Shown: positions 48,526-58,890 of the stretch, in pieces | Layout: each line of letters opens with the position of its first letter | How positions within the stretch are numbered: the first letter of the stretch is position 1 | Source: Bacteroidetes bacterium GWF2_43_63 | GTDB lineage: Bacteria > Bacteroidota > Bacteroidia > Bacteroidales > DTU049 | Assembly (NCBI GenBank): GCA_001769275.1 | Contig: MEOQ01000012.1 | Location: 81,633-145,632, forward strand | Length of the DNA: 64,000 nt | Reading direction: 5' to 3' | Notes under the pieces: model-generated | What the model was told of the DNA's origin: nothing | Database searches by the model: none | What the model saw: only the letters and a program-made list of their open reading frames with translations | Program-made: the position numbers and the translations under genes

Positions 48526-50292
48526 TCAAATTTTCAAAGCATTATTGATAGCTTCAGTTGCGTCCGTTTCAACTTTCTGCAATGTAAATACACCGCGCCG
48601 GGACGAAGAGTTGGCCATCGCGGAAATGTCGGATGCATTCACTATATATAAGTCAGCATATCCGACAGCAACAGCAAAAACAGTCGGTGAAAATTTTTCG
48701 ACAACGGCCGTACACGAACCATTACTTAATCCAACAGAAAGACATGAATTGTCGCCACCATCAATAATCATTACCGTTGCATTTTTGACTTCTTGTCCAT
48801 CCGGGGTCACAAACCTGGCAAGCACATTCACCGGTTCATTCATGCGATCGATTTTGTCGCAATTCACAAGCCCGAATCCAGTGATTGAAACCGAACGGGT
48901 AACTTGAACCGATCTGTCGATCATATACCTGCGAGCCATATATGCACGCACTTTTGAGGCATAATCCGTCCATGCTTCCCATGTCATGGCCAGCTCTTCA
49001 GGGGCCATTTTCGAATAGATAAGATTTCTGTTGTCAGCCAGCATTGAAAAAATAAAACCTTTGTTCTTTTTATCAAATTTTGCCCGCACTTTATTCAGAC
49101 TTTTATTATATCGCTTGTTGAATTGCATATTTTGCAGCTGGGCCTTTTCGCTCTCTGTGAATTTGCCACGGTAAGGTACCGCGCTGAAATCAACTTTCCC
49201 CTTACTTGTTTTCAGAGTGACCGTAAAAAGCCCACTCTCACGGTCAAACTCCAGTCTAATATCATTGTACTTTTTCTTTGATACATATAATTTTGAAAAA
49301 CCTGTTTTGTCGAGTGGCCCAACATATTTCCATACAATGTTTCTTGCAGAACTTAATTCAGGAAATGTTTTGTAGAAAAAGGCAATATCAGCATCCTTGC
49401 TCAGCACGGGCAACTGAAACAGCACTGCGGTGCGATTGCTTTTATCGGATAATCTTTTTATCCTGAAATACGGAATATGCATTTTTGAATACTGTTCTTT
49501 CTGAACTGCAGATGAGTCATACTTACCAAGAAAAATCGCACGTGCATAATCCGGCCTTTCCCAACGATCATCAAAAGAGAGGGAGTCTTTAACAAAAGTC
49601 CATGTCCCCCAGAATCTCCATGCGTCGGAATACACCGTCATGCTGTCGACGGCTGGCCTGGCTGAGGGTAACGGCTGAAGCGGTTCTACATACTGCCATT
49701 CCCCTTTTGCTTCATTGAATGTATAAAGATTAAATCCACTTTCAGTATTCGGCGTCGGCAATTCAATGTCGATTTTTTGACCCCGTCTGACTTTGAGCGC
49801 CTGACCATCTTTTTCGGCATACAATTCAAACATGCCAGCCGTTTGAAAATTTCCTGCGACCCCACCCGAGTCATACTTCATTGTAACACCTGAAAGTGCA
49901 AGCGCTGCCGGCGTTGTGAGATCACGAAAATACAACGTGTATCCACCCTCTACCATGTTACCATACTGATCGACAAGATCGTTTTTACCAATGCGGATCC
50001 TGTAACCTCCTGGTACAGCAATTACGGCATTCTGATTTGATTTTATATCAACACGGGTAAACAAAGGATCAATTTCTTTTATTGGTGCAGCAAATTTCCG
50101 GTTTTCAGGAACAACTCCGCTTGCATCAGCATGAACCGTTTGCCATCGGGTTTCAGGAGAATTCTCATTCAGTTCAGTGTACTTGTGAACAAGCACCCGG
50201 GCCGATTTTCCCGATGCCTCGAACATCATCTGTGGATATACCTGCAGCACCCAGCCCAGTAACAGGCCGGTCATAATGATTTTTGTTTTCAT
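48526..50292 (-). CDS. Secreted protein of unknown function
   Basis: About 588 residues. The ATG at 50292 is used because MKTKIIMTGLLLGWVLQVYP is a signal peptide; an in-frame ATG at 50418 adds 42 unrelated residues. The body is beta-rich with few cysteines (IDRMNEPVNVLARFVTPDGQ suggests an Ig-like domain at the end). No family is recognised and no sorting signal is evident. Single gene, convergent with the ATPase. Confidence 0.65.
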   Translation of the reverse strand: MKTKIIMTGLLLGWVLQVYPQMMFEASGKSARVLVHKYTELNENSPETRWQTVHADASGVVPENRKFAAPIKEIDPLFTRVDIKSNQNAVIAVPGGYRIRIGKNDLVDQYGNMVEGGYTLYFRDLTTPAALALSGVTMKYDSGGVAGNFQTAGMFELYAEKDGQALKVRRGQKIDIELPTPNTESGFNLYTFNEAKGEWQYVEPLQPLPSARPAVDSMTVYSDAWRFWGTWTFVKDSLSFDDRWERPDYARAIFLGKYDSSAVQKEQYSKMHIPYFRIKRLSDKSNRTAVLFQLPVLSKDADIAFFYKTFPELSSARNIVWKYVGPLDKTGFSKLYVSKKKYNDIRLEFDRESGLFTVTLKTSKGKVDFSAVPYRGKFTESEKAQLQNMQFNKRYNKSLNKVRAKFDKKNKGFIFSMLADNRNLIYSKMAPEELAMTWEAWTDYASKVRAYMARRYMIDRSVQVTRSVSITGFGLVNCDKIDRMNEPVNVLARFVTPDGQEVKNATVMIIDGGDNSCLSVGLSNGSCTAVVEKFSPTVFAVAVGYADLYIVNASDISAMANSSSRRGVFTLQKVETDATEAINNALKI

Positions 50293-50430
50293 GACTCGTG
50301 GATTTGTATATTCTAACGCTTCAAAACAGGCAGATATTACATACAAATGCAAAATTTCTGTACCAGGAAGGAAATTAAGTTGGTATTGTACTATTTTGTC
50401 TGCATATTTGTATATCAAAAAAAATGAAAA

Positions 50431-50907
50431 ATGAACTCATTCGGCTCCCTGATACCGGTACTCTTTATGATCGGTGCTTTTGCCCTTCTGTTTGTAATTT
50501 ACCGCTGGTTTACCACCAAACGATATCCTGAAAAAACCGAAGCCATGCTTGATACCCTGCCTGATCTGCAAAGCGTCGGACTCAAAAGGGACGCCAACGG
50601 ATATTCAGGTCAGTACAGGAATTATCCTGTGTATATTTATGCCACAACTTCGCTGAAACCGGTCGGGTATTTTCAGGGGAACAAATTTCAGGTCTGGGTG
50701 CTGACTGCACCCCAGCCCGGCGACCTGAAAGGGATCGGTGGGTTTTTTGGCAAATATCTGGTGGCTGGCGAAAAACCCGGTTATGCCATGGTCGGCTTTC
50801 TGGTCAATTTCAATGCAACCAGTACCCCGGCCGAAGACATCCGGCTCAAACTCGATGAGCTGATTGATGAGTTGCTGAAACATGATATCAAAGCCTACAT
50901 TTTGTAG
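50431..50907 (+). CDS. Single-pass membrane protein, unknown function
   Basis: 158 residues with one N-terminal helix (LIPVLFMIGAFALLFVIYRW) then a soluble alpha/beta domain (YATTSLKPVGYFQGNKFQVW, AEDIRLKLDELIDELLKHD). No family is known to me. It lies on its own between divergent and parallel genes. Confidence 0.55.
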   Translation: MNSFGSLIPVLFMIGAFALLFVIYRWFTTKRYPEKTEAMLDTLPDLQSVGLKRDANGYSGQYRNYPVYIYATTSLKPVGYFQGNKFQVWVLTAPQPGDLKGIGGFFGKYLVAGEKPGYAMVGFLVNFNATSTPAEDIRLKLDELIDELLKHDIKAYIL

Positions 50908-51275
50908 GGCCTTGATTAAATCAGTTAAGCGGAGTCCTTCCACTTCATTTTCCAGCTGGGAATAGTCTTTTAAATAACAAAAAATGATTGCCATCCTTTC
51001 CCTGACTGAATGGATATCAACTTTGCTGTAATTGCCGCTTATATTACCGCCATCGGTCTATTAAATACTTGTTAATAACCGAGTTGGAAATCCAAATCAG
51101 GGTTCCCGTTCGCCACGGGAAATTGCCATTCACCCCATTTCATGCGTTTGAATCAAAGGATGATACATATCACCACAATTCAATAGCATACAGCTCTTTT
51201 AGTGCGTAAATTTATAAATCTATCAGGGCTCCTCCGATTGAACCCAACACCCAAATTGTTAATTAAACCGGCAAT
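50908..51275. other. Intergenic region with a hairpin and a shared 16-mer
   Basis: Contains AACTTTGCTGTAATTG (51019-51034), also present at 37788-37803, and a 7-bp hairpin TTCCCGT-TCGCC-ACGGGAA (51103-51121). No U-run follows the hairpin. I see no gene. Confidence 0.5.
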
Positions 51276-53138
51276 ATGAAGGCATTTTTAATGATGGTTT
51301 TGTTCGTTTTCGCTTTTGTAAAGGCTAACTCTGCCATTTATTATGTCAATGATGCTTCAGTCACAGGAGATGTGTTTTGCACGGCTGTTGGCAATAATGC
51401 CAATAACGGGACTTCGGCAAGTACTCCCAAATTAACTTTGATCAATCTTCTTTCGGCTTATTCGACAGTGCTCACAACCGGTGATACGATAAAAATTGAT
51501 GCCGGGACTTATAACAATGAAGAGAACATTGATTTCTCCAAAGCCGGGGTGACTTTTCTGGGGGCAGGCCCGTCGCTGACGATTTTTGATGACAACGGAG
51601 CCGGGACTGCCACGAATTTTTTCATGTACATTCATGCAAACAACGTTACGGTGAAAAACATGACTATTCGGGAGTATGAAAACAATGGATCACAGACGCC
51701 TGGGCACAGCGGACAAGCCATTACCATTCAAAATGCAACTGGTGTATTACTCGAAAATATTATTTCCTCATATAATGGTCAGTCTGGCGGAAATCCTTCC
51801 ATCAGTGTGTTGAGTAATTCAGGCGTGACTATCCGTGGTGGCGGTGGTTTGTGCAACATCTGGCAAACCCAGTACACAGGAGGCGTGGAGGCATATGGTA
51901 CAAACATTAATCTGACCATAGAAAACTATGTTTTTGCCTATAACTTCAAGGACGGAGCCTATGACGGCGGTGGACTTCTTATTTCGAACGGAGACGCGAC
52001 AACCATAGTCAGTGTTTCCAATTGCCGGTTTTACGGTAACGATGCCTCAGATGGGGGTGCTATTTCTCAGCGTTGTGGCGTGCTTACAGTTACTGATTGC
52101 ATCATTGATAATAACTATGCCGGTCAAGTTTCCACCTCTGTATATGGCGGTGCTGTCCGAATTACTGGTGGAAATGCAATTTATACAAATACACGATTTC
52201 TGAATAATACTAAATCAGGGACCACAACGCTTCGAGGTGGCGCAATCGGTCTATATTCATCTGATAATGCAATAGACCTAACTCTTAATAATTGCTACTT
52301 TTCAGGTAATTCAGGAGATGAAGGAGACGATATTTATGCAGATAAATATATGAGTGGCGCAAAAACAATAAATGTTCATGCGGTTAACACAACCTTTTCC
52401 TCTACATCAGACGCCATTTACAATAAAGATGCAGAGCACATACATTTAAAAGACTGCGGAGATCCGGCTGTTGCTGGTTCCAATTCTCCAGCAGTTTTTA
52501 AAGAAAACACCACCGCTCCATCATCCACCCCCAATCCGACAACACCAACATTAACAGGCGACTGCTCCACTGGCATCACCCTCCCGGTTGAACTTACCGG
52601 TTTTTACGGGATGTGCTCCGAAGATAAAACAGAACTATACTGGCAGACAGCTTCCGAAACAAACAACCATTATTTCATTATTCAGAAATCGGTGAATGGC
52701 CTTGATTTCTACCCTGTCGGGACCATCGACGGAAGCGGGAATTCGAATCAGCTGATCAATTATCAGTTCAGCGACAATGAACCAGCTGCTGAGGGAGCCT
52801 ATTACCGGCTTGTTCAGGTTGATTTTGACGGAGCCACCGCCACATTAGATCCGATTTTTGTTTCCAACAAATGCAACAATGCCGGCGTTGAAATCACCTC
52901 CAGCTATTACAATCCTGAGACCCACCTGTTGCAGATAGAAATTGTGACTGCCAAATCGGGAATAAGTCGCCTCACCCTGACTGACTATCTGGGCCGTATT
53001 CTGCTTGCAGAAGTCATGAATCTGGAGGAAGGCATCAATAATTTTTCAATTGCAATTCCCGAAATCAATCCATCGGTTTGCCTGCTGATTCTGCAGCACA
53101 ACAATGTGAATAAAACGCGCAAGGTCCCTGTTTTCTGA
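51276..53138 (+). CDS. T9SS-secreted right-handed beta-helix protein
   Basis: 620 residues. Signal peptide MKAFLMMVLFVFAFVKANS. Residues 30-400 are repeats of parallel beta-helix type (ITIQNATGVLLENI, VTVKNMTIREYENN, YGGAVRITGG), like pectate lyase or chondroitinase-like polysaccharide-binding proteins; no catalytic residues are clear. Then a T9SS linker (LPVELTGFYGMCSEDKTELY, DNEPAAEGAYYRLVQVDFDG) and a final type A-like sorting domain (GISRLTLTDYLGRI to KVPVF). Exported to the surface. Confidence 0.8.
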   Translation: MKAFLMMVLFVFAFVKANSAIYYVNDASVTGDVFCTAVGNNANNGTSASTPKLTLINLLSAYSTVLTTGDTIKIDAGTYNNEENIDFSKAGVTFLGAGPSLTIFDDNGAGTATNFFMYIHANNVTVKNMTIREYENNGSQTPGHSGQAITIQNATGVLLENIISSYNGQSGGNPSISVLSNSGVTIRGGGGLCNIWQTQYTGGVEAYGTNINLTIENYVFAYNFKDGAYDGGGLLISNGDATTIVSVSNCRFYGNDASDGGAISQRCGVLTVTDCIIDNNYAGQVSTSVYGGAVRITGGNAIYTNTRFLNNTKSGTTTLRGGAIGLYSSDNAIDLTLNNCYFSGNSGDEGDDIYADKYMSGAKTINVHAVNTTFSSTSDAIYNKDAEHIHLKDCGDPAVAGSNSPAVFKENTTAPSSTPNPTTPTLTGDCSTGITLPVELTGFYGMCSEDKTELYWQTASETNNHYFIIQKSVNGLDFYPVGTIDGSGNSNQLINYQFSDNEPAAEGAYYRLVQVDFDGATATLDPIFVSNKCNNAGVEITSSYYNPETHLLQIEIVTAKSGISRLTLTDYLGRILLAEVMNLEEGINNFSIAIPEINPSVCLLILQHNNVNKTRKVPVF

Positions 53139-53194
53139 TTTGATAATGGGTAATGAGATAGTCTGCTGTAACAGGACTCCCAAATCACAAAAAG

Positions 53195-55621
53195 CTATAA
53201 CCCAGCGCCACCGCCACCCTGCGGAGGCATCTGACTTTGCTCCAATTCAATTTTTCCAAGACGTACTGTGATTCCGAATGTCAGAAACTGGCTGCGGTTC
53301 TTGGAGTAATTTTCTGAATAATAAGTCGGAGTGTTTGTGATGGTGTTGCTTTCCTGCCAATTGAAAATATCCTGCATGCCCAATCGTATTGAAAGCTTTT
53401 TCTTGAACAGATCAACATTCAGATTCGCATTTACAAAATAAGTGTCTTCTGAAGAGCCCTGTAAACTGGCAGAGGCAGCGCGATAGATACCCATGACGTT
53501 TAATCGCAGAATTTTATAATTCCACATGAAAATCAATTTGCCATCATAGGTCAGGTTGCTTTTATCAACTTTGTATGAGCCCAGATCGGCATAGAAATCC
53601 TGATAATACACGTTGGCGTTGAACATGATTCTGTATGCGGGTTTCGGACGCCAGGTGACTGTAAAATCGCCACCGGTGTTTATGTTTTTTCCGGCATTGA
53701 TGTAGGTTGAATAAATCGTATAACGATTGAGCAAAGTATCGTACACGCCTTCTGATTTGGTGGTAATATCGAGATTGGTTCTGCGATGATACAGCGTCGT
53801 GCTGATCGAGCTGCCGTTTTTGAAAAAGTGTGCGTATCCACCTTCGAAGGCATCGGTGAAAGCAGGATCGAGCATCGGATTTCCATAAAACACGGACTCC
53901 TCATTAATGCGGTTGGCAAACGGATCGAGCTCCCACTGCGGGTATCGAACACGTCGCGAATAACTCAGTGTGTAATTATCGTTGTTCTTTGTTTTGGCAC
54001 TTAGGTGCACGGTTGGAAACAGTGTCCCATAAGTACGATTCAGCTTTTCAGTCAATGCGATCGAAGTCATTTCCAGACCAGCAAATTCGTACCGAAGTCC
54101 TGCTTTATAATTCAGCCATTTGAGTGTATCGCTGTAGGTTGTATATAGCGCTCCGGCCATGGTGGTTTGATCAAGTACATTGGAAAAAGCAGGAACGTTT
54201 TCATACACTCCTGTGGAAAATTTAAATGTATCGATGGGTGAATTTTCATTCTGCATATCACGGCTGAACTCGCCTCCGGCCTCAATAGTTCTGTTTTTTG
54301 CCAGTGGATTGGTGTAATGTGCTTCACCAGAAAATGACAGATTTGAATTTTCTCCGTTCTCGATGTATTTCAAATTATCCCAGGTTTGTATTTCGAAAAG
54401 TTTGGAATACGATGATTCGCCATCCTGATTCCATGTCCAGAAATAAGAGTCCAATGAAAATTTATGTCCTTCCTTTTTAAAGCGATGCTCATAAGTGAGA
54501 CCGCCATTCATGCTGTTTCCTTTACGGCTGCCAGAATTTTCCGAAGTATATTTAAACGTCTCTCCACCACCTGTTGTACGGGAACTAGAACTGGATGACG
54601 AATTCTCGTTGCTGCTAAACGAGCCCCCGAACCATGTTTCAATTGAATTGTTTTTGTTGTAATCGTATGAGAGACTCAGATGTCCATAATTCCAGTTTCC
54701 TTCGTAGTTGTATTCCGAGCCATTACTGAAAGAATAGGCAGTATCAGCACCATTGAAAACAAATCCCTTTGAACTATTGTTTCCTTCCCATTTATGATTT
54801 GAATGGCTCATATAAATATTAAAACTCAGTTTGTCGTTGCTGGCGACAAACGAAACCCAGGGAGAATAATTGCCAAGCGTAGAGCCATTGAGCCCGAAGC
54901 TTAACAGCAAATTCTTTTTGATTTTATCGCGCGTTATTATGTTGATAATTCCACCTGTACCTTCAGCACTGTATTTGGCCGAGGGATTTGTGATGACTTC
55001 GATACGTTCGAGCGAATTGGCAGGCAGCTGCTGCAAAAACTGCTTTAATCCCTCTGCGGAAATTCGCGAGGGTTTATCGTTGATCCAGATCTCAACACCC
55101 GATACACCACGAAGCGTTATATTTCCTTCCATGTCCACATACACACCGGGCGCATTCTGTAGCGCATCGTTGGCAACGCCCCCCTGCACACTCGGATCTT
55201 CGCTGACATTATATATTTTCTTTTCGCCTTCATAGGCATACATTGGCTTCTGTGCAGTAATCGTCACTTCATTGAGCGCCTGCGCTGATTTTGCCACGGG
55301 AATTATTCCCAGACTCATATCGGGCTCGCCCTCTGCCATAACCAACGGCTTAAACTGAGTGCCATAGCCAAGATACGAAACACGTAAAAAATAATTTCCG
55401 GTATCGGGAACATTGAGCTGAAACTTGCCGTTTTCGTCAGTGGTGGTTCCTGTCAGGAAAGACGAATCGCTCTGATGAATCAAAGCTACATTGGCAAATG
55501 CGAGCGGCTTCTGATCGGTGCTATCCTGCAAAATACCGGTAAGTTTTACTGTCGCGTTTACGTTAGGCGAAAGAATAAGAATAACAGCAATTACAGAAGT
55601 AATGCGAATAAGTGTTTTCAT
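53195..55621 (-). CDS. TonB-dependent receptor with CarboxypepD_reg and plug domains
   Basis: About 808 residues. Signal MKTLIRITSVIAVILILSPN; the ATG at 55621 is chosen to keep it. Residues 25-115 are a CarboxypepD_reg-like domain (LTGILQDSTDQKPLAFANV, GTTTDENGKFQLNVPDTG); residues 120-240 are the plug (ITLRGVSGVEIWINDKPSRI, NSLERIEVITNPSAKY); the rest is a barrel. Outer-membrane importer energised by TonB; the C-terminus is not the classic aromatic end (QMPPQGGGGAGL), suggesting an extended tail. No SusD partner is next to it, so it is not a simple polysaccharide locus. Confidence 0.9.
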   Translation of the reverse strand: MKTLIRITSVIAVILILSPNVNATVKLTGILQDSTDQKPLAFANVALIHQSDSSFLTGTTTDENGKFQLNVPDTGNYFLRVSYLGYGTQFKPLVMAEGEPDMSLGIIPVAKSAQALNEVTITAQKPMYAYEGEKKIYNVSEDPSVQGGVANDALQNAPGVYVDMEGNITLRGVSGVEIWINDKPSRISAEGLKQFLQQLPANSLERIEVITNPSAKYSAEGTGGIINIITRDKIKKNLLLSFGLNGSTLGNYSPWVSFVASNDKLSFNIYMSHSNHKWEGNNSSKGFVFNGADTAYSFSNGSEYNYEGNWNYGHLSLSYDYNKNNSIETWFGGSFSSNENSSSSSSSRTTGGGETFKYTSENSGSRKGNSMNGGLTYEHRFKKEGHKFSLDSYFWTWNQDGESSYSKLFEIQTWDNLKYIENGENSNLSFSGEAHYTNPLAKNRTIEAGGEFSRDMQNENSPIDTFKFSTGVYENVPAFSNVLDQTTMAGALYTTYSDTLKWLNYKAGLRYEFAGLEMTSIALTEKLNRTYGTLFPTVHLSAKTKNNDNYTLSYSRRVRYPQWELDPFANRINEESVFYGNPMLDPAFTDAFEGGYAHFFKNGSSISTTLYHRRTNLDITTKSEGVYDTLLNRYTIYSTYINAGKNINTGGDFTVTWRPKPAYRIMFNANVYYQDFYADLGSYKVDKSNLTYDGKLIFMWNYKILRLNVMGIYRAASASLQGSSEDTYFVNANLNVDLFKKKLSIRLGMQDIFNWQESNTITNTPTYYSENYSKNRSQFLTFGITVRLGKIELEQSQMPPQGGGGAGL

Positions 55622-55642
55622 ACTGGCTGGTTTTACAGATAA

Positions 55643-55662
55643 CAAACTTACAAATTTGTAAA
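55643..55662 (-). promoter_or_regulatory. -7 box overlapping a palindrome, upstream of the receptor
   Basis: Minus strand TAAGTTTG (55643-55650) matches TAnnTTTG. A perfect 14-bp palindrome TTACAAATTTGTAA (55649-55662) overlaps it and could be an operator. Confidence 0.4.
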
Positions 55663-55760
55663 TTATTGTATAATCTTTTATACTTATGGCGAAAATTTAT
55701 CTGCAAACCGGAATTTGAGAGCATAAACGCGAATGGGCACGGGCTTTTTTCATTGATGGC

Positions 55761-55838
55761 ATGCGTCAGGAGACGCGCGCTTTTTTAGTTTAAGGCACGC
55801 GTCAACGTAAAACGCTGCAAGCGGGATACGCGCGCCCA
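55761..55838. repeat. Dispersed GC-rich repeat, copy 1
   Basis: Terminator-like GCGTC-AGGA-GACGC followed by GCGCTTTTTT (55761-55786), then CACGCGTCAACGTAAAAC (55796-55813) and TGCAAGCGGGATACGCGCGCCCA-type sequence (55816-55838). Both halves recur in copies 2 and 3. Confidence 0.6.
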
Positions 55839-55857
55839 GTTAATCGAAAAGAAAGAT

Positions 55858-56583
55858 TTAAAAAATCTCATTAAAAAGCTTCATGTCTAAGCCGAAGACA
55901 TCAATCATTGCATCCACAATGGCTTTCTGTTCCATCATGGTAGCAAGATCGGCTTTATGCGGAAACTGAACGCCGATGTTTTCTTCCTGCAGGCTCATGG
56001 CTTCAATCATGTATTGTTTCGACAACGGCGGTACTTCCGAAATAAAAGCATTGAGCCAGCCAACAAGTTCCGCTCCATTACCAAAATAATACTTAGTCAG
56101 AATCACATCTCCTTTGGAGTTTTTATCAGCTACAAGCTGATCACAATTGTTATTGGAACCAACTTCGCCTATGCAATGATTTATCAGGTTGATTCGTGCT
56201 TCGTTAAAAGGGGCATAATCCTGCTCATACCGGTCCAGGATTTCCTTTTTCATCTTGCTGTATTTATCGCCCAGCGCCTGAATTCTATTATACAATTCCA
56301 CATTCGCCATAGTCCTTTTCTGCCGTTCCATCAGTGCATTCACATCCTGTCCCATTCCATAAGCAGCTGTCATTTTTGAAGGATCAATCTTTTCACCAAT
56401 CGCATCATTGGCCTTATTGCATTTATCAATTTCCACCGCAAGATTATCCGAAATTGCATTCAGTTCTTCAAGAAACTTTGTTACAGATTCCGCAGATTTC
56501 GAGGGATAAGCTGGAAGAGCGGTCTGTCCAAAAGAGAAAACTGCAAACAATAATGCGACGACGGATAGAAGAATTGTTTTCAT
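55858..56583 (-). CDS. Secreted protein of unknown function
   Basis: About 241 residues. I used the ATG at 56583 (MKTILLSVVALLFAVFSFGQ, a signal peptide); an in-frame ATG at 56850 would run through the GC-rich repeat. The mature protein is mostly helical and charged (YNRIQALGDKYSKMKKEILD), with two cysteines in LINHCIGEVGSNNNCD. No family recognised. Confidence 0.6.
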   Translation of the reverse strand: MKTILLSVVALLFAVFSFGQTALPAYPSKSAESVTKFLEELNAISDNLAVEIDKCNKANDAIGEKIDPSKMTAAYGMGQDVNALMERQKRTMANVELYNRIQALGDKYSKMKKEILDRYEQDYAPFNEARINLINHCIGEVGSNNNCDQLVADKNSKGDVILTKYYFGNGAELVGWLNAFISEVPPLSKQYMIEAMSLQEENIGVQFPHKADLATMMEQKAIVDAMIDVFGLDMKLFNEIF

Positions 56584-56938
56584 GGGCATAATTTTTTCAA
56601 AGATAAGATTTTTTCGTGCGCGCCGTATGTTAAAAATTGTGCCGGAAATTATTTGCCACCAGGGCACGAAAAAAATATTGTCAGACAAACGGACGAAAAG
56701 GTCACGCGTCAACGTAAAACAACTAACCATCACGTGAAATGCGACAGGCTTTTTACGTGGTTGCAAGTAGAAGACGCGCATCTGATGTGAGCCTATTGAC
56801 AATTGAATTCGCATCATATTAAGTTTCAGCAATCGGCGTTCATCCAACAAAAGTGGGCAATGGTAGAAAATGTATAAAGTCCGGTGAATAAATATTTACT
56901 TTTGATTGGCTCAAAAAACTGAACTAAAAATTTAACTC
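56584..56938. other. Intergenic region with repeat copy 2 and a -7 box
   Basis: About 355 nt. It contains copy 2 of the dispersed repeat (56703-56779) and TACTTTTG (56897-56904), a -7 match before the M1 peptidase gene. No gene seen. Confidence 0.55.
56703..56779. repeat. Dispersed GC-rich repeat, copy 2
   Basis: CACGCGTCAACGTAAAAC (56703-56720) is identical to copy 1. The other end, TTGCAAGTAGAAGACGCGC (56761-56779), is similar to copies 1 and 3. The two ends can pair (GCGTC with GACGC, CGTAAAA with TTTTACG), making one large hairpin. Confidence 0.6.
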
Positions 56939-58831
56939 ATGAAAACAGTTTCCGTTTTTATCATCACATTGCTAGTGACAACCTTATCGTTTGTCGCATC
57001 AGCACAGCAGCCCACTGTTTCGAAAAACGAAGCCCGGGCCTACGAAAAAGGAACCCGAAACTACGATGGAACGCCGGGCGCAAACTACTGGCAAAATTCG
57101 TCGGACTATTTTATACAAGCGACTGTAGATGTGAAGAACAAGGTGCTGAGCGGCCGTGAGCAGATTGTGTATTCCAACAACAGTCCCGACTCGCTGAAAA
57201 CAATTGTTATCCGGCTATATCAGGATGTGTTTAAAAATGGCGTGAACCGCAATTCCATTGTGCCGGTAGATCCTGCTGACATTCACGATGGGGTGCGCAT
57301 TGCATCGCTGAAAGTGAACAATGAAAGCATGGATGTAAGCGAAAGCAGTCAGCAGGTCGTGCGCGATGGCACACTGATGTACGTGATTCTGCCAAAAAAA
57401 TTGGCGCCGCACAACAAAACGGAGTTACAGATTGAATGGAGTTTTGATTTCCCGCAGCATACGCTGATCCGCATGGGCACAATTGATAGCACCAGCATGT
57501 TTGTCGGACAATGGTATCCGCAGATTGCGGTGTACGACGACGTCAATCGCTGGGATACGCGATCGTACAATGGACTGGCTGAATTCTACAACGATTTCTG
57601 TAATTTCGAAGTTGATATTACAGTTCCCGATCAGTTTATGGTGTGGGCCACCGGCGATCCGCAGAATCTTAAGGACGTGCTTCAAACGCCGGTTTACAGC
57701 CGCTATACAAAAGCATGTACGTCCGATGAAATTCATCATGTGATTACCGAAGAAGATATTCTGAATAAAAAAATCACGACGCAAAATCACACTTGGAAAT
57801 ACAAAGCATCGAATGTGAGCGATTTTGCCTTTGGTGTAAGCGATCATTATTTGTGGGATGTTACGAGTGTGGTTGTGGATAAAAACAGTGACCGACGCAC
57901 TGTGGTTGGCACAGCGTATAATAAAGAGGCGGTGAATTTCGATCAGGTTGTGCAAATTGCACGCGAAACAGTTCGTTCATTATCGGAAGAAATGCCCGGT
58001 ATTCCCTACCCATTTCCGTATCTGACAGTATATGCCGGCGACTTCGGGATGGAATATCCGATGATCACCAACGTTGGTCCCGATGCGGATTTTGGAATGA
58101 CAGTATATGCCAATTCGCATGAAATTACGCATGCCTATTTCCCGTTTCTGGTCGGCACCAATGAAACCGTTTGTGGCTGGATGGATGAAGGACTCACTGT
58201 GTTTATACCCGAAAACAGTCAGCATAATATTGCTCCCGAACTGAACATAGGGGCCTATAATACAAGCGCATTTTCGCATTATGCAGGCATACAGGACGAA
58301 GTAGCACTTATTACGCCAACACATTATCTTGATCCGGGAATTTATTTTTATCTCAACTACGCAAAAGGAGAACAAGCATTAAGGATGCTTGAAATGGAGC
58401 TTGGACCCGAACTTTTCAAAACATGTCTGCTTACTTTCATTGAACGCTGGAAATACAAACATCCAACAGCGTTGGATTTCTTCAATACTTTCAGCGACGT
58501 ATCAAAGCGGGATCTGAATTGGTACTGGATGGCGTGGTATTATCAGGTTGGCGGCATCCCCGACCTGGCGATAGAAAGTGTTACAAAGACCGGCAACCGC
58601 TATGTTGTTATTGTTGAAAACAAAGGCCAATTGCCACTTCCGGTGGCCCTCACTTTTTACGCAAACGACAACGTGGTTGGAACTTCAACTGAAGCCGCGG
58701 GCAAGTGGCAGAAAAACACGAAACAAATAGAGCTGATTTTTGATACAAAAGAACCTGTTTCGAAAATCACGTTGGGCAGCGAAACCATTCCTGATGCACA
58801 TCCGGAGGACAATGAGTATCTGATGAAATAG
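56939..58831 (+). CDS. M1-family zinc metallopeptidase
   Basis: 630 residues. Signal MKTVSVFIITLLVTTLSFVA. Zinc ligands are His394, His398 (HEITH) and Glu417 (WMDEG), the M1 spacing of HEXXH-X18-E. GMEYPMITN stands where the M1 exopeptidase motif GAMEN would be, so the aminopeptidase specificity may differ. TIVIRLYQDVF and QIEWSFDFPQ are the N-terminal beta domain. Signal peptide present, so periplasmic or outside. Single gene with a -7 box (56897-56904) about 34 nt upstream. Confidence 0.9.
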   Translation: MKTVSVFIITLLVTTLSFVASAQQPTVSKNEARAYEKGTRNYDGTPGANYWQNSSDYFIQATVDVKNKVLSGREQIVYSNNSPDSLKTIVIRLYQDVFKNGVNRNSIVPVDPADIHDGVRIASLKVNNESMDVSESSQQVVRDGTLMYVILPKKLAPHNKTELQIEWSFDFPQHTLIRMGTIDSTSMFVGQWYPQIAVYDDVNRWDTRSYNGLAEFYNDFCNFEVDITVPDQFMVWATGDPQNLKDVLQTPVYSRYTKACTSDEIHHVITEEDILNKKITTQNHTWKYKASNVSDFAFGVSDHYLWDVTSVVVDKNSDRRTVVGTAYNKEAVNFDQVVQIARETVRSLSEEMPGIPYPFPYLTVYAGDFGMEYPMITNVGPDADFGMTVYANSHEITHAYFPFLVGTNETVCGWMDEGLTVFIPENSQHNIAPELNIGAYNTSAFSHYAGIQDEVALITPTHYLDPGIYFYLNYAKGEQALRMLEMELGPELFKTCLLTFIERWKYKHPTALDFFNTFSDVSKRDLNWYWMAWYYQVGGIPDLAIESVTKTGNRYVVIVENKGQLPLPVALTFYANDNVVGTSTEAAGKWQKNTKQIELIFDTKEPVSKITLGSETIPDAHPEDNEYLMK

Positions 58832-58890
58832 CATTGAAGGATTTATTGATATCCCGAACCCTGTAAAACAGGTCACCTCGTTTAACGGGG

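Noticed and set aside
56584..56850. Upstream extension of the 55858 gene to 56850
   Set aside because: The extension runs through the GC-rich repeat and lacks the signal peptide that starts at 56583.
57425..57955. 176-codon frame antisense to the M1 peptidase
   Set aside because: It lacks a promoter and any family features; the M1 gene on the other strand is complete.
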